This document shows positions 1-7,219 of a stretch of DNA of 12,805 bases, piece after piece (the stretch's first letter is position 1; every line of letters begins with the position of its first letter). Origin of the DNA: an uncultured Gemmatimonadota bacterium (lineage in GTDB: Bacteria > Gemmatimonadota > Gemmatimonadetes > Longimicrobiales > Gaopeijiaceae); the NCBI GenBank assembly GCA_937136445.1, contig CAKZOQ010000261.1, forward strand, positions 1-12,805, written 5' to 3'. Made by a program: the position numbers and the translations under genes. The notes under the pieces were generated by a model. It was not told the origin of the DNA, ran no database searches, and saw only the letters and a program-made list of their open reading frames with translations.

Positions 1-490
1 GGAGCCGGTCGGGGGTGTAGGTAAAGAGCTCCCTGCGCTCGTCTACGTAGGCGACATTCTGCGGTTGCAGCCCGTTGCCGAAGTCGGTGGTCCCTACCGA
101 GTCGCGGATGACGTTGACGACATTGCCCCGCGCAAAGATCCGGGTGTTCCGCCACGCCGGGATGGCGTAGTCGCGGACGTCCACGTGATCCTCGAAGGAG
201 GGCCGGTCGGTGGCGGGAAGGCCACGGAAGCCGGTGCGTTGCCACTGGGTGCGCATGTCGAACCGTACGGTCCGGACGTCTCGCAGGCGCTCCTCCCCGC
301 CCATGAGCTCCAGCGCTCGACCCAGGACCGTCCGCGCCTCCGTCTGGGCGGAGAGCGGTGCCACCCCGGAGCCCAGGAGCAGGGCGAAAACCACCCCCCA
401 CCCGTGCGTCGCCGCACCCCGCACCCGTCGGCTCCACCCCATCCGCTGCCGGTCCCGTCCATCGCGTCCCATCCGTCCACTGCGTCCCAT
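1..490 (-). CDS. Secreted protein, C-terminus cut off by the window edge
   Basis: An open minus-strand frame runs from position 490 to the left window edge without a stop, giving about 163 residues of an incomplete protein. A basic N-terminus is followed by a hydrophobic stretch (VVFALLLGSGVAPLSAQ), which looks like a Sec signal peptide cut after SAQ. The mature part begins with a helical piece (TVLGRALELMGGEERLRDV) and then a strand-rich region. This beginning is common in periplasmic proteins of the outer-membrane-lipoprotein-carrier-like type and in the N-terminal regions of some secreted hydrolases, but without the C-terminus I cannot name a function. In-frame ATGs lie at 490, 472 and 442. 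I chose 490 because a GGGAGGGG ribosome site lies just upstream. Start 442 would give a more ordinary signal-peptide length. It is divergent from the LuxR-type gene at 643, so the two may share control. Confidence 0.72.
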   Translation of the reverse strand, partial: MGRSGRMGRDGRDRQRMGWSRRVRGAATHGWGVVFALLLGSGVAPLSAQTEARTVLGRALELMGGEERLRDVRTVRFDMRTQWQRTGFRGLPATDRPSFEDHVDVRDYAIPAWRNTRIFARGNVVNVIRDSVGTTDFGNGLQPQNVAYVDERRELFTYTPDRL

Positions 491-496
491 CCGTCC
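464..496. repeat. Tandem direct repeat, 15 bp at an 18-bp period
   Basis: The 15-mer GCGTCCCATCCGTCC occurs at 464-478 and again at 482-496. A more diverged copy may precede them. The repeat lies in the first codons of the divergent secreted-protein gene, and the 18-bp period keeps the frame, so it encodes repeated MGR-G units. It also duplicates the possible ATG start codons at 490 and 472. It may be a small slippage product. No function is claimed. Confidence 0.6.
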
Positions 497-514
497 CCTC
501 CCGTATCTGCGGAA

Positions 515-537
515 GCGTCCCCGACCCTCGGGGTCGC
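515..537. promoter_or_regulatory. Long dyad in the divergent intergenic region
   Basis: Two 10-base arms, 515-524 and 528-537, pair at 9 of 10 positions (one T-T mismatch at 518/534) around a CCC centre. The dyad lies between the secreted-protein start at 490 and the regulator start at 643. It could be an operator for the adjacent LuxR-type regulator or another dimeric protein, or a hairpin in the leader RNA of either gene. In this GC-rich sequence some inverted repeats arise by chance, but a stem of this length is uncommon. There is no T-tract, so a simple intrinsic terminator is unlikely. Confidence 0.4.
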
Positions 538-571
538 CTGCACAACCTGGTTCGGCCCCGGAGCTCCCCGC

Positions 572-610
572 TTCCTCCGAAAGGAGGAGACGGTCCCGGG
601 GGGAAGGACC
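572..610 (+). promoter_or_regulatory. Two adjacent leader stem-loops before the MalT-like gene
   Basis: The first hairpin has arms TCCTCC (573-578) and GGAGGA (583-588) around a GAAA loop at 579-582. GAAA is a GNRA tetraloop on the plus strand only, which argues for RNA read in the direction of the downstream gene. A T-G pair at 572/589 extends it. The second pairs GGTCC (592-596) with GGACC (606-610). Both end about 30 to 55 bases before the ATG at 643. They could affect translation or message stability. No known riboswitch class is recognised. Confidence 0.4.
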
Positions 611-642
611 TAGATTCCGGCAGATCGTCGCCGGGAGGGGTC

Positions 643-2166
643 ATGGAGTCCATACTGGAAGGGGTGCTGGATCTGCTCGCGGAGCAGGACCGCAGCGGCG
701 CACGGGAGCTCCTGGACACCGTGTCCCGCACCGGCCCCGAGGCCCCGGCGGCCCGGGCGCTCCACCGGCTCCTCGATCCCGCACCGGCTGCCCGGTTCGC
801 GGGAGAGCCCATCGACTCGACCCCCACCAACTCGCCGCGAGCCCGGCTGTTCGAGCGGACCGCCGAGGCCTCCCAGGCCCTCCGCGAGGGCCGCGTCGAG
901 GAGCTGGTGGCGGGCGCCCGAACCGTGTGGGCGGCGGCGGCGGCGGAACACCCCTGGGTCCAACTCCGCGGCGCCAGCCTCCTCCAGGCCGCCTTCCGTT
1001 TCACGGGCGAGGCCGACGTCTTCCAGGAGGCGGTGGGCGCCTGCACCCGCGTAGGCGACCGGACGAAGGCTCCCCGGATTGCGGTCTTCGGTCGGGCGCT
1101 CCTCGGCTCACTGCACATGATGGCCGGGCGCCTTCACGCCGCCATGGACCGCCTGGAGGCGGCCCTGGGACTGGCCGAAGCTCGCACCATCGGAGAGACC
1201 TCTCCGGCGGCGCTGGCGTGGCAGTTCCGTGGGTACGTCCTCTGGGAGTGGAACCGGCTGGAGGCCGCGGAGGAATCGCTCCGGGGCGCCTGGGCACGGA
1301 CCACCGAGAACGACCGGGGCATCCGGAGCGGCGTGGCGCGCGTGCTGGCCACCCTCACCGCCGCCCTCGGACGGGTGGAGGAGTCGGACGCCTGGCTCCG
1401 GGAGCTGGAGGCCGTCGTCGCCGAGCCCATGACGCTTCGAAATCGCGAATGGATCGCCGCCGTTCGGCTGACCCAGGCGGTCCTGGTCTCCCGGGCGCCC
1501 GGGGTCGAGGCAGAGCGGCGGAGGGCGGGCGTCCGGGAGGTGGAGCGATGGCGGAGGAGCTGGTCCTACGACCTGCCGGAGGTGATGGGGTGGACGGACG
1601 CCCATCTCCGCACCCGCCTCCACGAGTTGGGCCATGCCCTCACCCTGCTGGAGCTGACCAGCCAGTGGGAGACGGTCCGGGCGCTGGCCGTCCGGGTCGA
1701 GGCGGGGGTCGGCGAGCTCCGCGAGGGCTTCCGGATCCACGCCGTCACCGTGCGTGCCGTGGCCCTGGAGAACCTGGGCCGTTCTGCAGAGGCCGACCAA
1801 GCCTGGGCGGAGGCGCTGGCCCGAGGTGAGGGCGAGGGGTTCGTCCGAACGTACGTGGACGGCTCCGACCCCCGGGCCCGCCTCCACCGGCGGGCGCTGG
1901 CCGACCCGGGGACCCGGAGCCAGGCGGAGCGCATCTCCCGAGCCGCCGGAGGTTGGCCCGACTCCGACGATGCCGTGGAACTCACGACTCGCCAGCTCGA
2001 CGTCCTCCGTCGGTTGGCCGAAGGCGACTCCAACCGAACCGCCGCCGCCGCGCTGGGCATCGCCGAGACCACCGTGAAGACGCACGTCCGGGCCCTCCTC
2101 ACCCGGCTGGGCGCCGAGTCCCGTACCCAGGCAGTGGCCTTCGCGCGGAGGCGGGGGCTGCTGTGA
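643..2166 (+). CDS. LuxR-family transcriptional regulator, MalT-like TPR plus HTH, no ATPase domain
   Basis: This is a 507-residue cytoplasmic DNA-binding regulator. Residues about 446-507 form a LuxR/GerE-type helix-turn-helix. Visible signature pieces are LTTRQLDVLRRLAEGDSN, ETTVKTHVRALLTRLG, and a final RTQAVAFARRRGLL. The preceding 440 residues are alanine- and leucine-rich paired helices, consistent with the TPR-like superhelix of MalT/LAL regulators. The segment GFVRTYVDGSDP matches the region that usually sits before the HTH in that family. Family members are usually about 850-900 residues with an N-terminal P-loop ATPase. Here no Walker A motif is seen and the protein starts directly in the repeat region. 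The frame stays open upstream to 358, but that stretch is low-complexity and overlaps the divergent gene. ATG 643 has a GGGAGGGG ribosome site at 633-640. Its ligand is unknown. It may control itself and the divergent secreted-protein gene. Confidence 0.88.
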   Translation: MESILEGVLDLLAEQDRSGARELLDTVSRTGPEAPAARALHRLLDPAPAARFAGEPIDSTPTNSPRARLFERTAEASQALREGRVEELVAGARTVWAAAAAEHPWVQLRGASLLQAAFRFTGEADVFQEAVGACTRVGDRTKAPRIAVFGRALLGSLHMMAGRLHAAMDRLEAALGLAEARTIGETSPAALAWQFRGYVLWEWNRLEAAEESLRGAWARTTENDRGIRSGVARVLATLTAALGRVEESDAWLRELEAVVAEPMTLRNREWIAAVRLTQAVLVSRAPGVEAERRRAGVREVERWRRSWSYDLPEVMGWTDAHLRTRLHELGHALTLLELTSQWETVRALAVRVEAGVGELREGFRIHAVTVRAVALENLGRSAEADQAWAEALARGEGEGFVRTYVDGSDPRARLHRRALADPGTRSQAERISRAAGGWPDSDDAVELTTRQLDVLRRLAEGDSNRTAAAALGIAETTVKTHVRALLTRLGAESRTQAVAFARRRGLL

Positions 2167-2194
2167 TGGATCGGTGCCCTGGGGGACATGCCTT

Positions 2195-4483
2195 CTAGGA
2201 GCGGAGCCGCGCCCGATTCTCGTCCGATTGGAGGGGAAGATCGCGAAGCCGGACCCCGGTCGCCGCGAAGATGGCGTTGCCGAGGGCGGGCGCCACCGGA
2301 GGGTAGGGTGGCTCCCCTACCCCGGTGGGGTGTCGGTGGCTGTCGATCCAGTGGACCTCGACCGCGGGTGCCTCGCGAAGAACCAGGAGACGGACGTCGT
2401 GGAAGTTGGACTGCTGGACCTCCCCGCCCTCCACGGTCATCTCGCCGAAGAGGGCGGCGCCCACCCCGTCCATCACTCCACCCTCCATCTGGTGGCGCAC
2501 CCCGTTGGGGTTGACCACCCGCCCGCAGTCGACGACCGACACGACCCGTTCCACCTGCACCTCCCCTCGTTCCCGGTCCACGGTGACCTCCGCGACGTGT
2601 GCGACGTAGGATCCAAAGGTGAAGGCGACCGCGATGCCCATGCCACGGTCCGGGGCGAGCTCCCGCCCCCAGCCGGCCTCGTCGGCACACTGCCGGAGGA
2701 CCGCGGCCATGCGCCCGGTGGAGAAGTCGTCGTCCTCGTCGTAGGGGAGCTCGCGATCCTCGCCCAGGAGCTCCAGGCGGAGCTCCACCGGATCCCGACC
2801 GGCCGCATGGGCCACCTCGTCCAGGAAGGACTCCACGGCCCACGCGAAGGTGTTGAGCCCTGGCGCGCGGAGCGGCCCTCGGTTGAGGTTCGACCGTACC
2901 AGCCCGTACTCCAGTCGATGGGGCCCCACCAGCGCCGCCGGCCAGGTCCCGGCCCGAAACTCCGACAGACCGAATGGGACCCCTTCTCGGAAGGCGTACC
3001 GGGACGTTCCCGCCTGACGGTGCAGCCAGGCCATGGGCCGGCCGCCAGGGTCCAATCCCGCACGGAGGCGATGCACGTTGAGGGGTCGGAAATGATCCCA
3101 CCGGATCTCGTCCTCGCGGGTATAGACAAGTTGGACCGGGGTGCCGGGAACGCTCCGGGCTGCTGGGATCACCTCCGCCACATACTCCTGCCCCAGCCTC
3201 CGCCCGAATCCGCCCCCGGCCCGCGACACGTGCAGATCGATCCGCTCCTCGTCCAGCCCCGAAACCTGCGCCGCGATCCGATGCGCCGGGAGCGGCATCT
3301 GCGTGGGTGCCCAGAGTTCGAGCCGTGATCCGTCCGGCTCCTCCCTCCAGCGTGCCGTGCAGTTCATGGGCTCCATGGGTACATGGCTCAGCAGGGGTGC
3401 AGAGAACTGCCCCTCCACCACGACGTCCGCATCGGAGAAGGCGGCCTCCAGCTCCCCCTCCTCCCGGAAGGTCTCCTGGCGGCGGGCCACCATGCGCCGC
3501 GAACGCTCCAACAGTTCCGAAGTGTTCTCTCCGGTATTCGGGCCGTCGTCCCAGCGGACCTGGAGCGCTTCCCGGGCCTTCAACGCAGCCCAGGTGGACT
3601 CGGCCAGGACGGCCACGGCCTCTACCGAATACGGTGCCGCCGGATCGCTCCCGAGGGCGTCCACCCGCACCGTGGAGTGGAAGCCGGGTACGTCGTGACA
3701 AGCTGTGTCGTCCCAGTCCATCAACTGGCCGGCGTACACTGGACAGCGAGCCAGTACTGCGTGGAGCATCCCAGGCAGCCGCAGGTCGGAGCCGAATCGG
3801 AGGCGGCCGGTGACGATGTCGGGCGTGTCGAGATGGGCCCGCGACGTCCCGATGATGCGGAACTCGCCGGGGTCTTTGAGGGAGAGCGTCTGGGGGTCGA
3901 AGCTTCCCTCCGTGCGCAGCCGCCTGAGGGCTCCGGGGGCCTCCGACGCCAGCTCGCCGTACGAGAGCCGCGATCCATCCGGATGGCGCACCTCCCCCGC
4001 CTCCGTGACCAGGCTCCCGGGCTCCGCGTTCCAGCGCAGGGCTGCGGCCTCCACCAGCGCCCGACGCGCTGCCGCCCCGGTACGCCGGAAGGGAAGCCAG
4101 TAGCCTCGCACCGCCCAGCTTCCTCCGGCGAACGGGTGGGGACCCATCTCCTCCTCGGCGCCCATCTGCTCCACCCGGACCCGCTCCCAGGCCACATCGA
4201 GCTCTTCCGCCACCAACATCGCCAGGGAGGTGCGCACCCCCTGACCGATCTCCGGAACCGGGATCCCCACCGTGGCGAAGCCCCGGGTGTCCACCTCGAG
4301 GAAGGCGTCCAGCCGGTAGGGGACGGCCGGCTCCGCCGACCCACCAGCCCCTTCCGAGGCGTCCCGACAACCGGAGAGGCATACCGTCACGAGCAGTCCG
4401 CCCGACGCCCCGAGGGAGATTCGCAGGAAGTCCCGCCGGGCCATCTCTTCGCCCGCCCGTCGTCTCCGACCCAGGTCGTTCAT
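2195..4483 (-). CDS. Molybdenum hydroxylase large subunit, xanthine dehydrogenase/isoquinoline 1-oxidoreductase beta type
   Basis: This 762-residue protein is the molybdopterin-cytosine-dinucleotide subunit of a molybdenum hydroxylase, which hydroxylates aldehydes or N-heterocycles using water. The family motifs are present: HVPMEPMNCTA (367-377), GGGFGRR (423-429), RGPLRAPG (535-542), VDCGRVVNPNGVRHQMEGG (651-669), and GVGEPPYPPVAPALGNAIFAATG (721-743, in two overlapping blocks), whose Glu724 is the expected catalytic base. The N-terminus carries RRDFLR (16-21), a Tat-type motif, then a hydrophobic stretch and a lipobox LSG-C39, so it is probably exported folded and lipid-anchored. Its ATG overlaps the stop of the [2Fe-2S] subunit by ATGA at 4480-4483, so translation is coupled. 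Another possible start is ATG 4444, which gives MARRDFL. Length and N-terminal signal fit IorB-like proteins better than cytoplasmic XdhB. The substrate cannot be read from the sequence. Its stop lies 28 bp from the convergent regulator's stop. Confidence 0.9.
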   Translation of the reverse strand: MNDLGRRRRAGEEMARRDFLRISLGASGGLLVTVCLSGCRDASEGAGGSAEPAVPYRLDAFLEVDTRGFATVGIPVPEIGQGVRTSLAMLVAEELDVAWERVRVEQMGAEEEMGPHPFAGGSWAVRGYWLPFRRTGAAARRALVEAAALRWNAEPGSLVTEAGEVRHPDGSRLSYGELASEAPGALRRLRTEGSFDPQTLSLKDPGEFRIIGTSRAHLDTPDIVTGRLRFGSDLRLPGMLHAVLARCPVYAGQLMDWDDTACHDVPGFHSTVRVDALGSDPAAPYSVEAVAVLAESTWAALKAREALQVRWDDGPNTGENTSELLERSRRMVARRQETFREEGELEAAFSDADVVVEGQFSAPLLSHVPMEPMNCTARWREEPDGSRLELWAPTQMPLPAHRIAAQVSGLDEERIDLHVSRAGGGFGRRLGQEYVAEVIPAARSVPGTPVQLVYTREDEIRWDHFRPLNVHRLRAGLDPGGRPMAWLHRQAGTSRYAFREGVPFGLSEFRAGTWPAALVGPHRLEYGLVRSNLNRGPLRAPGLNTFAWAVESFLDEVAHAAGRDPVELRLELLGEDRELPYDEDDDFSTGRMAAVLRQCADEAGWGRELAPDRGMGIAVAFTFGSYVAHVAEVTVDRERGEVQVERVVSVVDCGRVVNPNGVRHQMEGGVMDGVGAALFGEMTVEGGEVQQSNFHDVRLLVLREAPAVEVHWIDSHRHPTGVGEPPYPPVAPALGNAIFAATGVRLRDLPLQSDENRARLRS

Positions 4484-4971
4484 CTGTCCGATCCGGATCC
4501 GAGGTCCACCAGACCACGCGCCTCGCGGGCGGCGCGCAGGACCGCCGCTCGGATCCGAACGTAGGTGCCGCACCGACACAGATTGCCGGACATGGCCGCT
4601 TCCAGCGTGTCGGCGTCGGCGTCGGGATCGCCCGCCAGGAGTGCCGCGGCGTTCATGATCTGCCCGGCCTGGCAGTACCCGCATTGCGGGACGTCCTCCT
4701 CCACCCAGGCTTGTTGGACGGGGTGTGCCCCGTCCGGGTCTAGCCCCTCGATGGTCGTGACCTCCGCCTCCCCCACGGCTCGCACCGGGATCTGGCAAGA
4801 ACGGACTGCGGCCCCGTCGAGGTGGACCGTGCAGGCGCCGCATCGGCCGATGCCGCATCCGTACTTGGTTCCTGTGAGCGCGAGGGCATCGCGAAGGACC
4901 CAGAGCAGCGGGGTATCCTCCAGGACGTCGACGGTGACGGGATCCCCGTTCACGGAGAGGTGGAATTCCAT
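4480..4971 (-). CDS. [2Fe-2S]-binding small subunit of the molybdenum hydroxylase (isoquinoline 1-oxidoreductase alpha type)
   Basis: This 163-residue protein carries the two [2Fe-2S] clusters that take electrons from the molybdenum site. The N-terminal ferredoxin-like domain has Cys39, Cys44, Cys47 (CGIGRCGAC) and Cys59. The helical C-terminal domain has Cys97 and Cys100 (CGYC) plus Cys132 and Cys134 (CRC). All eight ligands are intact and the length is normal for the family. There is no signal peptide, so it probably leaves the cell bound to the Tat-bearing large subunit. I chose ATG 4971 because MEFHLSVNG matches the usual family start, although no clear ribosome site precedes it; an upstream in-frame GTG (4980) and TTG (5034) are also possible. 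The stop overlaps the large-subunit start by 4 bp. No FAD-binding subunit lies nearby, so the enzyme probably uses a cytochrome or quinone rather than NAD. Confidence 0.93.
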   Translation of the reverse strand: MEFHLSVNGDPVTVDVLEDTPLLWVLRDALALTGTKYGCGIGRCGACTVHLDGAAVRSCQIPVRAVGEAEVTTIEGLDPDGAHPVQQAWVEEDVPQCGYCQAGQIMNAAALLAGDPDADADTLEAAMSGNLCRCGTYVRIRAAVLRAAREARGLVDLGSGSDR

Positions 4972-5021
4972 GAGACGCACCAGGGTCGGAGCAGGGTTCG
5001 GACGGAGGGGAGCGAGCGGGC

Positions 5022-5042
5022 GGCCCCCGTCCAACCGGGGCC
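5022..5042 (-). other. GC-rich stem between the lipoprotein and hydroxylase genes
   Basis: CCCCG at 5025-5029 pairs with CGGGG at 5036-5040 around a 6-base loop. A GG/CC pair across a one-base bulge at 5024 extends it. It lies in the 90-bp gap between the lipoprotein stop at 5062 and the small-subunit start at 4971. No T-tract follows on the minus strand, so a true intrinsic terminator is doubtful. It could reduce read-through or protect a cleaved message, or be chance in GC-rich DNA. Confidence 0.25.
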
Positions 5043-5061
5043 CGCCGTGTCGACGAAGGGG

Positions 5062-5619
5062 TTAGCGGACCTGGTAGCTGCCCCGATCCACCGGAGCCAC
5101 GGAGCCGGGGGTCGCGTCGTCGCAGAAGGTCTGCGGTCCCGCCGGGTTGGCCACGTAGAGGCCGAGGCTGCTCAACTCGTCCACGCCGCTTCCGTTTCCG
5201 TGATCCACGAGCTCCACGGCGATTCCGGTGAGCTGGTCCACCAGTTCCTGGGGAAAGGGCAGTTCCGCCCGATCAATGGTGCCACCGATCCAGGCCCGAC
5301 CGTCGACCACGGTCAGACAGGTCACGTCCCCTCGGACCACGACGTCGGAGGAGCCCACCACCAGGTTGTAGCGTCCCGACACCTTCCCACCTCGGGCCTG
5401 GGCGGTGATAGAGAAATGACGGAGCGAGGTGGGATCGTCGGGGTCGGACGCGCGCCACCCCCCGCCGGTGACCGAGACGCCGGACCGGGCGGCGGAGGCG
5501 ACGAAAGCCTTGGCCCCGTCGGGATCCAGGGTCGAGCCGAGCTCCGGGTCCACCGGGCCCTCGCAGGCCGTGAGAAGGGCGGCGAGGGGCAGGAGGCCGA
5601 TCAGCCGTCGGATGTTCAT
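5062..5619 (-). CDS. Small lipoprotein of unknown function
   Basis: This is a 185-residue lipoprotein. Residues 1-18 form a lipoprotein signal peptide with arginines at 4 and 5, a leucine- and alanine-rich core and lipobox LTA-C19. The mature part is mostly short polar strands with many glycines and aspartates. It has a recognisable core from about residue 68 to 116 (HFSITAQARGGKVSGRY, then VVVRGDVTCLTV and GRAWIGGTI). I have the impression of similar secreted beta-rich proteins with the G-VTCL-V-G--A-IGG pattern in other bacteria, but I know no assigned function. Cys101 and Cys166 could form a disulfide. ATG 5619 is supported by a GGAG ribosome site a few bases upstream and by the signal peptide that follows directly. 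The frame is open further upstream to 5808, but that part looks non-coding. It lies 90 bp before the hydroxylase genes on the same strand, so co-transcription is possible. Confidence 0.82.
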   Translation of the reverse strand: MNIRRLIGLLPLAALLTACEGPVDPELGSTLDPDGAKAFVASAARSGVSVTGGGWRASDPDDPTSLRHFSITAQARGGKVSGRYNLVVGSSDVVVRGDVTCLTVVDGRAWIGGTIDRAELPFPQELVDQLTGIAVELVDHGNGSGVDELSSLGLYVANPAGPQTFCDDATPGSVAPVDRGSYQVR

Positions 5620-5646
5620 GGGATCTCCGGGTACGAGGTCTTCCGA

Positions 5647-5665
5647 AGCAGGACGAGTTCCTGCT
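5647..5665 (-). promoter_or_regulatory. Hairpin in the lipoprotein leader
   Basis: Seven-base perfect arms, AGCAGGA (5647-5653) and TCCTGCT (5659-5665), surround a 5-base centre. It lies 28 bases upstream of the lipoprotein ATG, so it would be in the 5' leader if transcription starts further upstream, or it could be an operator. It is too short to name a class and has no T-tract. Confidence 0.3.
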
Positions 5666-6000
5666 GTGCCCGGAGCCTCAGGAGGGAGCGCCGCACCCAC
5701 AACGGCCATGTGGCGGGCCGCTCCCCCGAGACCACGAACCGGCATCTCAGCGCGATGGACCGGGGACGGAATCGGCGGCATGCCGGGCTCGAGAACGGGA
5801 GGAGACACCGAATCTCCCTACGGCGATGGTCCTTACGAGCCAGGCCGTATTCGGTCCCACTCGTCGCGCCGGAGGACCAGCTCGCCACATCGTGGTGGCC
5901 CGGGAGCAGACGATGCACGCGGTTGAGGGACGGCGGAGGGATCCCGGAGTCGCAGCAGGAGCACTCGCCGAACGCGCGGAGTGGCTAGCGCGCGGCCGCG

Positions 6001-6029
6001 TTGACGGAGGCTCCACCGGTCGGCTCTCT
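6001..6029 (+). promoter_or_regulatory. Weak candidate promoter for the histidine kinase operon
   Basis: TTGACG at 6001-6006 matches five of six bases of the sigma-70 -35 consensus. At a 17-bp spacing the -10 position (6024-6029) reads CTCTCT, which is a poor match. Transcription would begin close to the GTG at 6041, which has no visible ribosome site, so a leaderless or near-leaderless message would fit. The evidence is the -35 box and its position only. Confidence 0.2.
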
Positions 6030-6040
6030 TCAGCGGCGTA

Positions 6041-7219
6041 GTGTCGCCCCTCCCCATCATCAACCCTACCATGGCCTCCACCCCGGACGACGCATGGATC
6101 CTCTCCCCTCGCGACGACGGCGTGCAGGTGTGGGTCACCCGAGCGGAGCGCTGGCTCGCCTCCCCCGGCCGCCAGCTCGCAACCGGCCTCGCGGCCGCCC
6201 TCGTGGTGGCTACGGTATCGGCCGCCAACCTCTGGCTGAACTGGCGGGGATTCCACGTGCCGGTCTCCTATGGCGAGGTGCTGGCCGCCGAGGGGGTGGA
6301 GTGGGGCCTCTGGGCGCTGGTCCTGCCGCTCCTCGTCGCGCTGGAGCGCCGGATCAGCGGAGCGGGGACGTCGTTCTCCCGCAAGGCCGTAGCGCACCTC
6401 GTACTCCTGTTCGTCGTCTTCCTGGTGCAGGCGGTGGTCAGCACCTTCCTGAATCGGTGGCTCGACCCCGACCTGGCCGGGACGCCGGCCATGACGGTCT
6501 TCGCGGACCTGGCCGTCCTCAAGCTGCCCGGCGCCGTGGCCGTCTATGCGCTTCTCGCTGCCGCCGTCTGGATGGCCCGCTCCATGGTCCGCCAGGAGCG
6601 GCTGCGACAGGACTTCCTCGACGCTCGCCTTTCCACCCTCCGTGCCCAGCTCCAGCCCCACTTCCTCTTCAACACCCTCAACACCACGGCCTCGCTGATC
6701 CGCCAGGGTTCGGGCGGAGCGGCGGTGGAGAGCCTGGTGGAGCTGAGTGATCTGCTCCGCCGGTCCCTTCGCGCACGGAACCGGGAACAGGTGAGCCTCG
6801 CCGAGGAGCTGCACTTTCTCCGAACCTACCTCTCCATCCAGAAGCGGCGGTTCGGGGAGCGTCTTCAGGCCGAGGTGTCGGTGGAAGAGGGTCTGGAGGA
6901 GGCCACCGTCCCCTTCCTCGTGCTCCAGCCCCTCTGCGAGAACGCGCTTCGCCACGGGCTCGACCTGGACCGGGGTACGGGCGAGCTCCGGGTCGCGGCC
7001 TTCCGCCGCAACGGGGAGTTGGTCCTCCAGGTGGAGGATTCCGGCGGCGACCCCGGTGAGCCCCCTACCACCGGATTCGGGATCGGACTCGACAACCTGC
7101 GCGAGCGTCTCCGGCATCTCTACGGACCGGCTCAGGCGCTGGAGCTGGACGAGGGCGTGCCCGGCGTCGGGACCCGCGCCACAGTGCGCCTCCCCTTCCA
7201 GCTCGACGACCATGGCTGA
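6041..7219 (+). CDS. Sensor histidine kinase, LytS/YehU-like (His_kinase family)
   Basis: This 392-residue membrane sensor kinase should phosphorylate the response regulator encoded directly after it. Four hydrophobic segments lie at about 47-66, 88-103, 117-137 and 155-180. After them a linker helix leads to the phosphoacceptor region RAQLQPHFLFNTLN, with His207. The ATPase part shows the N-box PLCENALRHGL (Asn301) and the glycine-rich GFGIGLDNLRERL (345-357). This is the LytS-type kinase layout, with no separate PAS or HAMP domain seen. The signal sensed by the membrane part is unknown. GTG 6041 was kept because the next codons have coding-like third positions. ATG 6071 is the alternative, and neither has a ribosome site. 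The stop overlaps the regulator start by 8 bp, so the pair is translationally coupled. Confidence 0.92.
   Translation: MSPLPIINPTMASTPDDAWILSPRDDGVQVWVTRAERWLASPGRQLATGLAAALVVATVSAANLWLNWRGFHVPVSYGEVLAAEGVEWGLWALVLPLLVALERRISGAGTSFSRKAVAHLVLLFVVFLVQAVVSTFLNRWLDPDLAGTPAMTVFADLAVLKLPGAVAVYALLAAAVWMARSMVRQERLRQDFLDARLSTLRAQLQPHFLFNTLNTTASLIRQGSGGAAVESLVELSDLLRRSLRARNREQVSLAEELHFLRTYLSIQKRRFGERLQAEVSVEEGLEEATVPFLVLQPLCENALRHGLDLDRGTGELRVAAFRRNGELVLQVEDSGGDPGEPPTTGFGIGLDNLRERLRHLYGPAQALELDEGVPGVGTRATVRLPFQLDDHG

Larger units (their letters stand above)
5620..6040. other. Non-coding divergent region of about 420 bp
   Basis: This stretch separates the lipoprotein gene (leftward) from the histidine kinase gene (rightward). 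Both promoters should lie here. Several frames are open but arginine-rich and unlike any family I know, so I annotate no gene. It contains a 7-bp hairpin near the lipoprotein and a -35-like TTGACG near the kinase, both listed separately. I see no repeats, tRNA or terminator in the rest. Confidence 0.6.

Noticed and set aside
358..642. Upstream extension of the LuxR-type regulator to 358
   Set aside because: The added residues are Pro/Ser/Arg low-complexity, overlap the divergent secreted-protein gene, and the ATG at 643 has a good ribosome site.
2167..2194. Possible terminator hairpin between the convergent regulator and hydroxylase genes
   Set aside because: Only a weak, mismatched stem around 2175-2190 could be drawn, and no T-tract follows on either strand.
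1566..4517. A 983-residue minus-strand open frame
   Set aside because: It is glycine-, arginine- and proline-rich, runs antisense to the regulator and in another frame of the molybdenum hydroxylase, and has no domain. Long shadow frames are expected in GC-rich genes.
5616..5918. A 100-codon minus-strand ORF ending in ATGA overlap with the lipoprotein start
   Set aside because: The junction is tempting, but the product is arginine-rich without motifs and its third codon positions are less GC-biased than real genes here. I treat it as leader DNA.
5833..6228. A 131-codon minus-strand ORF over the kinase start
   Set aside because: It overlaps the kinase coding region antisense and has no family resemblance.
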